DNA of 28,640 nucleotides from Funneliformis mosseae (GCA_910592005.1 CAJVPP010000626.1:1-28640), one strand, 5' to 3'. Counted from the first letter of the stretch, positions 10,547 through 21,499 are shown. The notes: generated by a model not told the origin, from the letters alone. Made by a program: numbers and translations.

Positions 10547-10920
10547 CTAGGATGTTTTAATATCTAAATAAATTATAATATAAATATTTTTTTCAGAAAG
10601 TTGCTTGGGAAAATGATCAAGAATATTGAGCATTGGAATCAGCGCTTGTCCTTCATCTTATCTCTCACTATTCATGCTTATTATCACTCCTTCAGTATTA
10701 ACTAATGCTAGTATTTTATCTGAATTTAAAGAAATTACATAGACTACAAATTCAGTAATTGAAATATTATCAAATCAGGAAGTATGTTCTTTTTAATTTG
10801 TGATCTAAGAGAATGAACAGATTCTTTATTATTAATTTTAATTGTAATAACATGTTGTTGTGTAATTCTCCCAACTAAATTGCTAGAAATAATAAGACAA
10901 TTAAGTCTGATTTCTAGCAT
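10547..10920 (-). pseudogene. Crinkler-like N-terminal domain, truncated and broken
   Basis: The start ATG at 10918-10920 opens 58 codons, MLEIRLNCLIISSNL onward, with HVITIKINNKESVHSLRSQI, ending at TAG 10744-10746. A frameshift restores protein-like sequence (GVIISMNSE, a stop, LIPMLNILDHFPKQLSEKNI) until TAG 10547-10549. The pattern (a short hydrophobic strand LNCLII, a beta-rich ubiquitin-like fold with V-x-x-L-R-x-x-I, then an HFP/LSE-NIHII end) resembles the N-terminal domain of Crinkler (CRN) proteins. These occur in oomycetes, chytrids and Rhizophagus, and some act as effectors. No C-terminal domain follows, so the gene is truncated or was a single-domain member. The assignment rests on pattern memory only. 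Confidence 0.5.
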
Positions 10921-11453
10921 TTTGCTTTTCCTAAATGTAAATATTTATAGTAAATAAAGTTTTGTTTGTACAGATGTAATAATCCTTTGAAACATTTTTT
11001 TTAAAATATATAATAAAATATATTACTTTAAAATTTTGTGAGAAAGTTGGCTAAACTTCCACATACTTTTACATGTTTTATATTTGGCTAAGAAAAAGTT
11101 AAGAAGATACAAGACACAATTAGTATTGTAGTCTGATATTAAGAGCTTCATAAAAGCATATGCAAATGAAATCTTCATACCTTTCACATGTGGATCTACC
11201 AGAAAGACATATATTTAGCTTTATACCTAGCGATTTCAGAATTATAAGTTCCTCAGCCTTTCATAACATATGCTTTTACTGGCATTATTTATTTATAGGG
11301 AAGGTTCTGTGTTACATATAGACCTCTTTTTACATTTTCTCACATTTGTTGAAGAAAAAATAGATGTATTGGTTAGCATGTATATTTTCATTTCGTTATA
11401 TGTAAAAATTAATATATCACATAAGATCTAACTGATGATCTACTTATTTTTTG
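10921..11453 (-). other. Unassigned interval with a possible coding fragment
   Basis: Mostly non-coding. Minus-strand bases of about 11210-11010 read openly as a protein-like stretch (MKISFAYAFMKLLISDYN, then a Leu/Phe-rich part), but it matches no family I recognise and may be chance. The rest is AT-rich with scattered stops. Confidence 0.25.
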
Positions 11454-12540
11454 TCATACAATCTGTAGCTCAACAAAAAAATCTTTCAGACTGGAAAAAT
11501 CAGTAATAGCTTAGATTTGACTATCAGATAATGTTAAAATATAGTTTACTTTTTCAAATGGAATTGTAAAATTATTATCTATGATTAGTAATGAATTATA
11601 CATATTAAAATTTGCATCATTTTCTCACAACTATGGCATTTCCAAGGTTAAATCAGAAAAATAATCAGACCAATCTGGTCTAACAACTATAAATTTACTA
11701 GATATGCTTTTTTGCTTCTCACCATTATTAAAGTCGATATGCAGATTAACCTATTCTAATATGGAATAGGATGCATCTGAAGTTTTAATGCTATTATTTC
11801 ATCATGATATGCAATTTCTAATTCACCAATATATTTTTGGCTAATGCAAATTTACATTAGCATATATATCAATTGATGCCTGGATGAGATTATTTTCTTC
11901 AACTACATAATTTACGAATACTATTTTATTATAGTATATATAATATTCAAATATAAAATTAAACCCCCTATTCAACGCTCAGTAAAATAATCAAGTGATC
12001 ATGTAAAGCGCCTGATTTTTTGAATCCCTTTAGCTTGGCCCACTTTAAACCACTAACCATTTAACCTTTTTTGATCGTGTTTTCCTTCGTTGCTTATGAG
12101 GGATAGCCTCATTTTCTCTTATTATAATTGTTTTGACTGAATCAGATTCTTCAAAAGACTCAAACAAATAGGAGAAATCCTTATGTACAGCACCTTTCAG
12201 CCTTTTTTTAACAATTATTAAGAGAACTATTTCATATATTAAATTAACTATAGTCTTCATATCTGCACATTCGTCTAGATTTTCTATTTCAGCTTCCAAT
12301 GAATTAACTCTCCTTTTAAGCTTTATATATTCGAAATAATAATTTTCTGATTGTTTCTCGAGCCCCAAATCTGTCTAGAGAGTACTTTATATGCTTCTGC
12401 ATTTTGCTCATCTAGCCCTAATAACTTGACTATATTTTCTGTACATCTGATAACTTTCTGCTCACTATGTATACTATTGAGTGAATGATTTTGATCAGCT
12501 ACTATTTTTGTGATATTTTATATATGCTAGATCTTAGACA
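11454..12540 (-). pseudogene. Uncharacterised coiled-coil gene (possibly two), degraded
   Basis: The 5' part (12500-12370) reads VADQNHSLNSIHSEQKV and LLGLDEQNAEAYKVLSRQIW. A frameshift leads to the longest open stretch, 12368-12045: EKQSENYYFEYIKLKRR, a heptad-rich segment (VNSLEAEIENLDECADM) and a basic tail HKQRRKTRSKKVKW. After stops the same frame continues from 11965 to TGA 11454-11456 with FNFIFEYYIYYNKIVFVNYV, VNLHIDFNNGEKQ and MYNSLLIIDNNFTIPFEK. The second part may be a separate gene. I recall both blocks from expanded Rhizophagus families without known function. It lies just downstream of the recombinase-like pseudogene on the same strand. Confidence 0.5.
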
Positions 12541-12587
12541 AACAAAAAAATAAAATTTAATAAATATTGTCTAATCTATTTATATGA

Positions 12588-13747
12588 TTAGTTTTTATCA
12601 AAGATGCAGAATGGTTCTGCCTGATTATATCATTGTTCTCTTCTTTTGAAATTAACTATAGTATATCTATCAGATGGAGAAGTATGAGTGTTGGGAGAAT
12701 GCCTTAATACTTGACTGGTAATATTTTTAGCCTTTGATAAATTCTTCATATTATGCATTACAACAGCAAATACTGATTTTAATTTGCACAAAGAGCTAAG
12801 AAGTAGTGGCTTATAAGATTTAGGAATAAATTTATTTTTTTTTTAGAAATAAACTTAAGTATATAGATTCAGGCTTTTCAGGATCCCTCAACTGTTTAGA
12901 AGAAATTGTATCCTAAATTTATGTAAGTAATTGTCTTACCCATTTCTTATTTTTTCCAGTGATCTAAACACTCGAGAAATATTTTATTAATCTCAGTTTT
13001 TTGTGTATTCAGTTACACTTCCATTAGATATGTACAAGTTTTTAATTTTAGCAGGATAGATATAGAGTATGATCATTATATCAGCTAAGACCTGCTTATC
13101 AGATGTATTAGAAACATCATACGAATTCAATCTTTTCTTAACTGATTCTAATAAAAAGTAGTTCAGAAAATCAAGTCCCTTATTTTTATGTTAGTCACTA
13201 TGCTTCTTTTGAATTTTGTTAGATAAACGGATTATCTCTGGATTAAATATAACATTAATTATTATCTTTAAGACTTTAAGCTTCTCTAATTTACTTCAGA
13301 GCCTAGAGAAATTAGATGTATTAGCAACTGAATTAGGGGCTGTCTTGGATATGACATTTGCTATAGCTTTTACATCTCTTTCACCAAGATTGTTTTGCAT
13401 AAAGTTTCTCTAATAGTTTCTTCTTCTGGAATAATGTTAGATACTTAGCAGGCACTTTTAGTAATGCATATATTCACTTCAGCTTCATCTCCTCTTTTCT
13501 TGAGAGTTACTTGACTTTTATTTTGCTTAACTCTCTCATGAGGAATTAATGCAAATGCTTATTCTTTGCTATACTTATATTCTTTTTGAAAGTGATTATG
13601 AGCCTAATGTCTTTTTTCTTTATCTACTTTTGGCACACCAGTTATTAAAAGCTTAAGTATTTCTAATACATACTGGCTAAGCTCTTCAAGACTCATCTCA
13701 TTGGTGAGTTTGTGATTTGTAACGAACTTGGTTGTAATAGCAGACAT
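12588..13747 (-). pseudogene. Tyrosine-recombinase-like gene, degraded
   Basis: The start ATG at 13745-13747 gives MSAITTKFVTNHKLTNEMSL. The chain passes stops and at least three frameshifts to TAA 12588-12590. Blocks in order: IPHERVKQNKSQVTLKKRG; NFMQNNLGERDVKAIANVI; LEKLKVLKIIINVIFNPEII; NTSDKQVLADIMIILYIYPA followed by KIKNLYISNGSVTEYTKN; IPRV-like ISRVFRSLEK; and a C-terminus with FAVVMHNMKN and VLRHSPNTHTSPSDRYTIVN. The C-terminal His..., L-R-H-S-P...Y order resembles the catalytic end of tyrosine recombinases (L-G-H-S...Y), and the IYPAKIKNL block resembles their Arg I region (G-x-R-x-x-E-L), here without the arginine. Such enzymes, including Cryptons, cut and rejoin DNA through the tyrosine. 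The assignment to that superfamily is an inference: canonical residues are partly missing even in the family as I remember it. Confidence 0.5.
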
Positions 13748-13758
13748 GAAGTGATATG

Positions 13759-13807
13759 TAGAATATATAGTGGTAGTTAGATCAATCTATGGTATTCAGA
13801 TTATATT
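13759..13807. repeat. Two to three copies of the 19-bp motif just upstream of the recombinase-like gene
   Basis: TAGAATATATAGTGGTAGT, TAGATCAATCTATGGTATT and CAGATTATATT follow each other at a 19-bp period, ending 12 bases before the ATG (13747, minus strand). They match the alternating units of the array at 18923-19036. Their position could make them promoter or operator repeats of this gene. Confidence 0.65.
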
Positions 13808-14199
13808 AAGTGAGATAAAGTTCAATTTGAAAAAAAATATCCCACCTGACCGATGGTGATTTGCATGAGTATTTCTTCAATTATATCTCAGAGATATGTG
13901 ACACATTTTTGAATACTTATAATAAAATAAAAGTAAAGTTTTGAGATTATTAGTATCAAAATTGCCTAGTATGAATTGTCTAATCTGCTAATATATCAAG
14001 AAAGATGATTCAATTTATAGGAAAGGGTGCTGACATGCTTTAGGATATGCTAGATATTATAAAGTCCATTTTAAAACAATATGTCCTATCTATAATGAGC
14101 TAACCTATTTTGATACTGGAATCTATAGTATATATAGTGGAATTTATGACTGTGCTTGACGTAAAAGTAAAAAACTAAAACAAAATCTGATGTGATCAA
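13808..14199. other. Non-coding interval
   Basis: About 390 bases between the end of the primase-helicase pseudogene and the repeats upstream of the recombinase-like gene. No protein-like reading frame, RNA gene or strong repeat was recognised. Confidence 0.4.
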
Positions 14200-17100
14200 A
14201 ACACTTAGCTGAATAATAATCTGACCAAAGTATTATTTTTCCTATTCTATAGAGTCAAAGAGTTTCTGAATATTATTATCTGTTTTTGACCTATATTATG
14301 GAAGCTCTAGTATGCCTTTATCACTAAAATTAAGACTATCATATGGTTGCTGATTAATTTGATATGAATGTTCCTAAACCTGTTTTTCTTTAAGTCCTAT
14401 TTTTTTCCTATTTATCTTTATAATATAGCAACACAAATTTCAGTAATTGTATTAATTGTCTTTATAGCTGAATTAAGATCTGATGTTACCTTAGCACAAG
14501 ACTTGAATCTGAAGAGTAATAGGGATTGATCTAAGATTTCTATAAACCTCTTATAGGATTGTGTAAATATTTCTGATACTATATTACTGGAAAGAATATG
14601 CTTATTATTTATGCCAGTAAAGTCTAGTATTTGAAAAAGTTTTCTTATAACTTTTCAATGGTTAACTGAATATGATTTGTGCAAGTCCTTTGCTATTAAT
14701 TTCTTAAAATTATATCTAGCTTTATAATGGGTATCTTCCTATTGTGCAATATTTTTGGTCTCTAACCCTTTTATTGCACTTTCTTTATTATAGCCTTACT
14801 TTTGAAAGTAGGATAACTGCAAGAAATATTTCTGAGATTCAGGCAGACTGAAATAGTTTACAAACTTTTTATTACAAAGATTATTCTAAATTTTATCGTC
14901 CATATCATTAACATAAATATTTTACATATAGAAACATTTAAATGTTATAGTATCTGGAATAGAACGCTCTTGGTCAAATTTAAGATTTTCAGCTTCTTCA
15001 GGATCAAAATTCCAGGAAGTAGCAACTGTATTAAAATCCATTTCTTTGATAACTAATGCTTCAACCCTAATCTTATTGTGGACTTTTTTATGATTCTCTA
15101 TAATTTCTCAGCTCTTATCCATTTTTATAAGTTAGAGAAAAGCACCTGTACTGACTATAAGACTATAAAGCTTTTCAATAAAATATCTTGTAGAAAGATA
15201 TTTTTGATGCTCAATTTCAATAAAAGTTATTATAGCTGAAAACTCATCAACTTTATGAGAAATAATATTATTATTCCATTCACGATATTCCTTTATTGCT
15301 GTAGGTAAATTATTAGGCTAAGCACTTGCAAATTCTGCTCAAATATTTTCATAACCTGGTGGACGAAAAAGCTCATTAGAATTTTTCTGATAAAATAGAG
15401 AAACAATATAACGAGAACAGTTACAAATTTGATAAAGCATTTGTGCAAAAATTTCAACATGAACTGGAGTAGTGATATTTATAATAGCTATAATTATATC
15501 GAAGTAACCTATAATCTTGAATGATATTCCTACCTCCACTGTATTTATATAAGCTATACAATCAAATTCACCTCAAGTGACATTAATATCAGAAAAGTCT
15601 CTTTAACGTTATTTTTCATCCATATCTCTATAATGCCTAAAAGATCATATCCTATTCGCATAACTTCAGCTCTGCTATTCAGATCATAAATAAATTTAAC
15701 TGTCTCGCCTATACGAGGCTAATACTTATTATCAATTACGTAAATAGTTTCACTGCGATAAGTCTGGAGAAAGGATAGTGACGATGTATTTGCAAAGGCA
15801 TCCATGGCTAAATTATGTCTCATAGATCTTAAAACATCACACATTGCATTCTCAGATTCTTGTGCATTTGTACTGCTAGACATTTGATGTATGATAGCAT
15901 TAGCTTTATTGAGAATAGCTATAAATAAACGGGCTGTAAACTTGATATGGAAAAGACTCTCAACTTGTACTATGATAATATCCCATTTGTTTATAGATAA
16001 ATCTCTTAATGTATTTTGGTAATTGCAAATTCAGAAACTTAATGCTTTTAAATCATTAAGTTTCGCTTTTGATTCATTGCTAAAAAACTTTTGGTAAGAG
16101 ATCCAGATAAAATATGGCAAAGAAGAAATATCATGTACTTTATCTTTCAATGCCATAATAATCTCCCTTAACGCAGTGATTTTTTATATTCTCAGAGGAG
16201 AATGAATAAACGTTATCATTTTCTCAGTACTCAAGAAATCAGGATATACTTCTGGAAAATCCCTTAATTTTTCTACATTAATAATTGTCTCTGATAATTT
16301 TATAAGAGAATGTGAATTTGATATAGCATTGCTTATTCTTTTAACTATTTCGCTTAGGTTTTGCAGAAAATTTAGTTGCTTTCCTGAATGTTAATCCTTT
16401 ATAATCTGATTTATATTGCTTTTACCGATAACATCTAAGCATAAGGCTCTCACTTCTAAAAAAAAGCCATATAACTAGTCTTTTTGTGTTTGATATCGCA
16501 AATAGGGCATGCTTCTAATGACCAATCTTAAAAGTTGACAAATCCCTTTCTAATGTTATTAACCTTAAGCCATCTATATTTTGCGATAACTAAACTAGCT
16601 TTTACGTTTAAGGCAGTTTTATCTTCGATAGGTTAGAATTCCTCTTTTTCTGACTTTTCAGAAGAAAAGGTTCAGGGTCAGATTTCAGAATAATTGGATT
16701 TAGGCTGAATTAAATAATTTTCTAGCTCATAATATCCTTCTTTGATGAAAGAAATCGCAGGTCTTTTAACTCTATCTTCCTTTGCTGATCCAAAAAGATG
16801 AAAACTGAAATAAGATTTATAGAATCCAATATCAATAACTCTGAATATGGCTTTCTAACCCTATCAGTGACTTTTTTTACAAAACCCTTAAGGTCTTTGT
16901 AATTAATAAAATAAGCATAAGAATATACAATATGCTAACTGCATTTATTAGTATTAGACGAACTAGTTAAAGCAAAAGCATTTAAAATTATAAAATGATT
17001 TAAATCAGAATATATGATATTAGCATAAGCAATTAAGATTTTAGATAATAAATCTTTATGAGAAATTTTATATCTATCTAAGAAAGGGAATTTAGGATTT

Positions 17101-17412
17101 ATAGAATTAGGTTTTTGCCTCGTGTCAATATCTAGAACTAAGCAAAGAGGCAAATTTCCATCAATGCACTCATGGGTATTAGGTAATCCATAAACTTTAG
17201 ATAGATGATTGACTACTGTAAAATCCTTTTCTAATACTCAGACTATATATTTATCAAAAATCTCTTTAGAATGATAAGTATCTAAAAAAGCAACATTATC
17301 TTTACTATTAGATAAATATTGAAAATATGTATGATCATTATAGTCAGACTCAAAATCAAGATCTGCTAACTCTGAAAAGAGTCTAATTGCTTCGTTTATT
17401 ATTTTAAGGTAA
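14200..17412 (-). pseudogene. Primase plus origin-binding-helicase fusion gene, degraded
   Basis: Minus-strand coding begins near 17412 (INEAIRLFSELADLDFESDY) and runs about 3.2 kb. First comes a primase of the archaeo-eukaryotic (AEP) type: LCLVLDIDTRQ carries the D-x-D metal motif (codons 17130-17132 and 17124-17126), and NKCS*HIVYSYAYF carries the s-x-H motif (His codon 16932-16934) after a TAG in place of an expected Trp. A zinc knuckle CPICDIKH follows (Cys codons 16507-16509 and 16498-16500). Then comes a superfamily 2 helicase of the replication-origin-binding type: P-loop region 16175-16201 (HSPLRI*KITALRE), DEAD-like box FIAILNKANAI (15905-15910 in place of Asp-Glu) and late motifs VGISFKI and AQMLYQICNC. 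A long alpha-helical C-terminus ends near 14200. In working form it would prime and unwind DNA at an origin. Catalytic residues are lost and there are more than ten stops and several frameshifts. Exact ends are uncertain. Confidence 0.7.
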
Positions 17413-17819
17413 AGCCTAAAATTTTTTTACGTAAGTAGTATGGTGTATATGCAAGAAAGCAGTATAAAATTACATAGAAACTTGTAAATCTTCAAAATAA
17501 AAATTTTGAGCAAATACACTTGCTAGCAAAATACTGGGTCAGTAGTAGTATCCAAAAGTAATCAATGCAATAATAACCTAAAGTAATCATATATAGGGAT
17601 ATCCAAAAATAGCAACTATACGAAAAAGAATTCTATGAAGACAAAAGTAAAAACTAGGATATAAATTTGATAACACACTCAAGTAGAATTATATATAGGA
17701 AAGAAAAGAGAAATTTCACTTGAGTGGCCTACTACCAATAGGCAGAAAGAAGGTCAGAAAAGCAGAAAGGTTTAGAAAAATATGAGAAAAAGAGCATGAA
17801 AATAGTATGGCCAGACCTA
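17413..17819. other. Non-coding upstream region of the primase-helicase pseudogene
   Basis: No protein-like frame on either strand. Purine-rich short runs (AGGAAAGAAAAGAGAAA near 17698) occur. It could hold the remains of the promoter and first exon of the downstream gene; nothing specific can be named. Confidence 0.35.
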
Positions 17820-18070
17820 ATTCAGCACTTCATGGCAATCAAAAGGGTTATAAAAAGCAGGATTGCGTAGTTGGATCACTAATTTAGCACTTTATGCCTT
17901 ATCCTTAGCAATTAAAATGATCATGAACAGGATTGCAAGAATAGTACAACATTAGAATTTTGTGTCTCACCAGTAATCAAAAAGTAAATAAATAAATTGT
18001 AACACATCTTCAGCAAATAGATGGATTGCAAATTCAGCACTTTGTGTCTCATCTGACAATCAAGAAATTA
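17820..18070. repeat. Degenerate direct repeats, about four copies
   Basis: A block of the form TTCAGCACTTTGTGTCTCATC, followed by a GCAATCAAAA-like tail and a GGATTGCAA-like lead, recurs near 17821, 17883, 17952 and 18036. Copies are diverged and spacing varies from about 62 to 84 bp. No coding potential accompanies them. Confidence 0.5.
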
Positions 18071-18750
18071 GCAATCAAGAAGGAAAATATATAGGCTGAT
18101 TAATATAGTGCAAATTACACTTCTGATTTTCTAACCAACTGATCACTAAATCAGGCCCTCAAAAGTTAGTCAAAGTTACTTAAAAGTGATAAAAAAGTGC
18201 CTAAAACTGGCGAGAAACTGAACACGTAATCATGATGCAGTAAGGTACAGTAATTTTGTTAATTTTGACCAGCACTATTTCATAATTTTGGCCAGAACTT
18301 TGGGCATAAGAACTTAGCATCTAAACTAGCATATAAGAGATTTAAAACTGGCAAATTAATAGAACTGTACTAGCATCTTGCAAGTTTCTCATCAGTTTTA
18401 TGACAGTTTCAGGTCACTACTATGACACTATCATAGCGTCAAGTTGGATTCTCAAATTACGTGTCCTAAAGATCAGCTAAAATTATGATATAATATCAGC
18501 TAAATTAAACATAAATTTACTGTATTACCTGACGTAATTTTTTACCACAATTTAACATTTAAATAGACAATCAAGCAGGCGCAAAGGGTAAGCACTTCAA
18601 TATAGAATCCAGCATCCAATTAAATGCAGGAGGTCATTATTCTTAACATAAAATCAGATATCCAAACAGTTACAGAGGACCAACAACTTTATTATAAAAT
18701 TTAGCATGTAAATGGCTCAGAAACAAGAAGAAAAGCGTGATATTTAAATT
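18071..18750. other. Non-coding spacer
   Basis: About 680 bases with no open frame of note on either strand and no recognised RNA gene. Base composition is slightly richer in G+C than the AT desert to the right. It separates the diverged repeats from the 19-bp array. Confidence 0.35.
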
Positions 18751-19040
18751 ATATAATGGTAGTTAGATTAAATGGTGAGTGGTAGTTAGATTATATAGTG
18801 GTAAATTTAAAAGGATAGCTAGAGTATAAAAAAGATACCTGATACGTAAAAATAAATAGATTATATAATGGTAATTAGATTATATTATTTAGATTATATG
18901 GTGATAATTAGATTATATTATTTAGATCATATGGTAGTACTCAGATTATATGGTGGTATTTAGATCATATAATAGTACTCAGATTATATAGTGGTATTTA
19001 GATCATATAGTGGTACTCAGATTATATAGTAGTAATATAA
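18751..19040. repeat. 19-bp tandem array with a 38-bp higher-order period
   Basis: Six units of exactly 19 bp run from 18923 to 19036. They alternate between TAGATCATATGGTAGTACT-like and CAGATTATATGGTGGTATT-like types, so the true period is 38 bp. Looser copies with variable spacing (GATTATATAATGGTAATTA-like) extend left to about 18751. The exact spacing resembles iterons or protein-binding arrays, but a simple satellite is equally compatible. The same motif occurs at 13759-13807. Confidence 0.85.
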
Positions 19041-19055
19041 TCTAAGGCAAGTGGG

Positions 19056-19093
19056 ATACTACCATATAATATAATTATATTATATGGTGGTAT
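19056..19093. repeat. 38-bp near-perfect palindrome made of array units
   Basis: The left arm ATACTACCATATAATATAA (19056-19074) is followed without spacer by TTATATTATATGGTGGTAT (19075-19093), its reverse complement with one mismatch. The right arm carries the ATGGTGGTAT core of the 19-bp units and the left arm the same core inverted. It lies 19 bases past the last regular unit and closes the array on its right side. Confidence 0.85.
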
Positions 19094-19099
19094 TCTACT

Positions 19100-20760
19100 G
19101 ATATTACTGTTAATATATTATTAGAGTATTAACCTATATACTATTTTTTAATACTTTTTTTTATAAGAATTAAACATATTAAAAAAAGCAGAAATACTTA
19201 TATAATTAATATAACTAATTACAATCAATTATAATTTATTATTTAAATAAAATTGTAACTTATAAAATTTAATTGTAATATTATCTTTAATTTTGATATA
19301 ATATTATTATTTTATAGATTTTTTTAATAAAGTTTTAATATTATTTTACTAAATTTTATCTTTTAATATTTAAATAATTTATAAAATCTTAAGTTTTATC
19401 TATTAATCTTAGATATATTTTTATAATTATATAATTATTATATAATTATAAAAATTCCTATAATAATAATTATTTTTTAATTAAAATTTACAATAATTTT
19501 ATATTATATATATTAGATTTATATAATAAATTAGTTAAATTCTTATCATTTAAATTAGTATTTCAATAATATTTTATAAATTAAGTTATTATTTTTAATA
19601 TAATATTAATACTTTTGAAAAGTTAAAATTATTTATATTTTATAATATTGATTTTTTAATAAAAAGCTTATTTAATTTTAAATTTATTATTTTTTATATA
19701 TAATATTAAAATAATTTTTATAATAAAATTAATAAAAATAATTTATTTATTGCATGTGTGATATTATTGCCTTTCTTTTGTCATCTGTATTACATTTTTT
19801 TATTTTTTTATTTTTCATATATATTCTGAAAACAGAAATTTTTATATGTGAAACCCTATTTATTATCTTAGTTAGTGTTATATGATTTAAAGGTTAAAGT
19901 AAACTAAGGTTAAAAGATATATATAAAGGTGATATATAAGAAGTATTACCTTTCCTGCAATGTATAAATTTACTCAATTAATAAAAAAAAAGGTTATTTT
20001 ATAAGTTTATTATATTTATTATTAAATTTTAAATGAATTTTTTTTATTAATTTATAATAAAAATTATTATTTTTAAAATTTAAAATTATTTTAAGTTTTA
20101 TAACTAAATTTTACTTTGATTATTTTCTTTTTTTTTTAGTAACAAAATTAATTTTAAGTTTTAAATATCTTTATTAATAATTTTTTTTAAGAAAAATAGC
20201 TAATATATAAAATATTTTTTTTAATTTGATTTAGTTTAATTTAATTTTGATTTAATATTTAATTAATTTAATTATTTAATTAATTATTTAATTTGAATAA
20301 TTTAATTGAATTAATAATTTAATTGAATTAATTAATTAATTTAATTAATTTTTATTATAAATTTTACAAATAAAATTACTAAATAAATTATTTATTTTTT
20401 TGAATATCTTTAAAAATTAGATTAATAATTTAAATTAAAAAACAAATTAAATAAAAATAATTCTGTATAATATCAAATAGGTTATTACTTTTGTATCATT
20501 AAAAATTTATAAAGAAAATTATAATTTATGAAAATAGAATTAAATAGTACCTTTTTTTTTTTTTTTTACATTTAATTATAAATAATATTATACTGTATAT
20601 TAATAGAGTATAATAAATTTGAGATTATAATAGTATAAGTACTTTTGATTATGAAATTTTTATGATTAAAATTATAAGTATATATTAAAACAGGGAATAG
20701 TTAAAATTCTGTTATAGAATTATCCAAATTTAATTAATATAATTGAAATATATTTTACTA
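19100..20760. other. Extreme AT-rich desert
   Basis: Over about 1.65 kb G+C falls to roughly 5-12% by eye (5 of 60 bases in 19201-19260), well below both sides. Long TTAATTAA-type low-complexity runs lie at 20220-20350 and a run of 16 T at 20552-20567. No gene, RNA or transposon end was recognised. It marks a sharp change from the pseudogene-rich left part to the homopolymer-rich right part. Confidence 0.8.
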
Positions 20761-21499
20761 GGCTTGTATTTTTCAATTGAATCATTAGTTGTAAAAGTTG
20801 ATTTTATCGGATTGAGAAATTCTTCAAGGTGATGATCATTTATAATGTTATAACTTATGATAGGTACACATTACATAATCTTATGAACACAATCTTTATC
20901 AAGCTTAATTTTAATTTGTTTACTTCAAATGATTAATTTACTAGCAATTAAATGAAATGAATCGTTCCCTTTTCGCTTTTACTCAAGAAGAGAAAAAAAA
21001 AGATTTACGCGTTATACAATCACAAATAATATTATTCTGAATAAATTAATAGGCAAATTGACTGCGATAAAAAAAACCAATCAAAAAAAAAGTAAAAAAA
21101 AAACTAGGTGTGAAACCGCAAAGCCGTTCGCCGTAGTCCGTTGCAAAAATTTTATTTTTCGTACTTACACATATATATTTTTATATATTTTTCTCTTATA
21201 TCGTGATCTGATCCGAATAAGTTAAAAGTTCTTTGAATGCTCACTCGGATCAATCTCGGATCTCAAAACATTTTTCTGAATTAATACGGTTAGAGTTCAA
21301 TTAAAATCCCTTGATATCATTGATTCTTACCTAATTACACATTTATTATTTGAATCTCCAAATCGAATTACACAACTCAACTTATTGTTTCAAGTTTTTT
21401 TTATCTCCCTTTGTTTAAGATAACCAAACCAAGAGCGAGATCGGTTGAACCAAGAACAAATTCCATTTTGAACATGAAATGTATGCGAATAAACATAAT

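Noticed and set aside
13216..13413. 65-codon plus-strand open frame
   Set aside because: It is antisense to the recombinase-like block NFMQNNLGERDVKAIANVI and its continuation, which has family character; the plus frame does not.
18923..19036. CRISPR-like array
   Set aside because: Units are contiguous without unique spacers and the context is eukaryotic. It is a tandem repeat.
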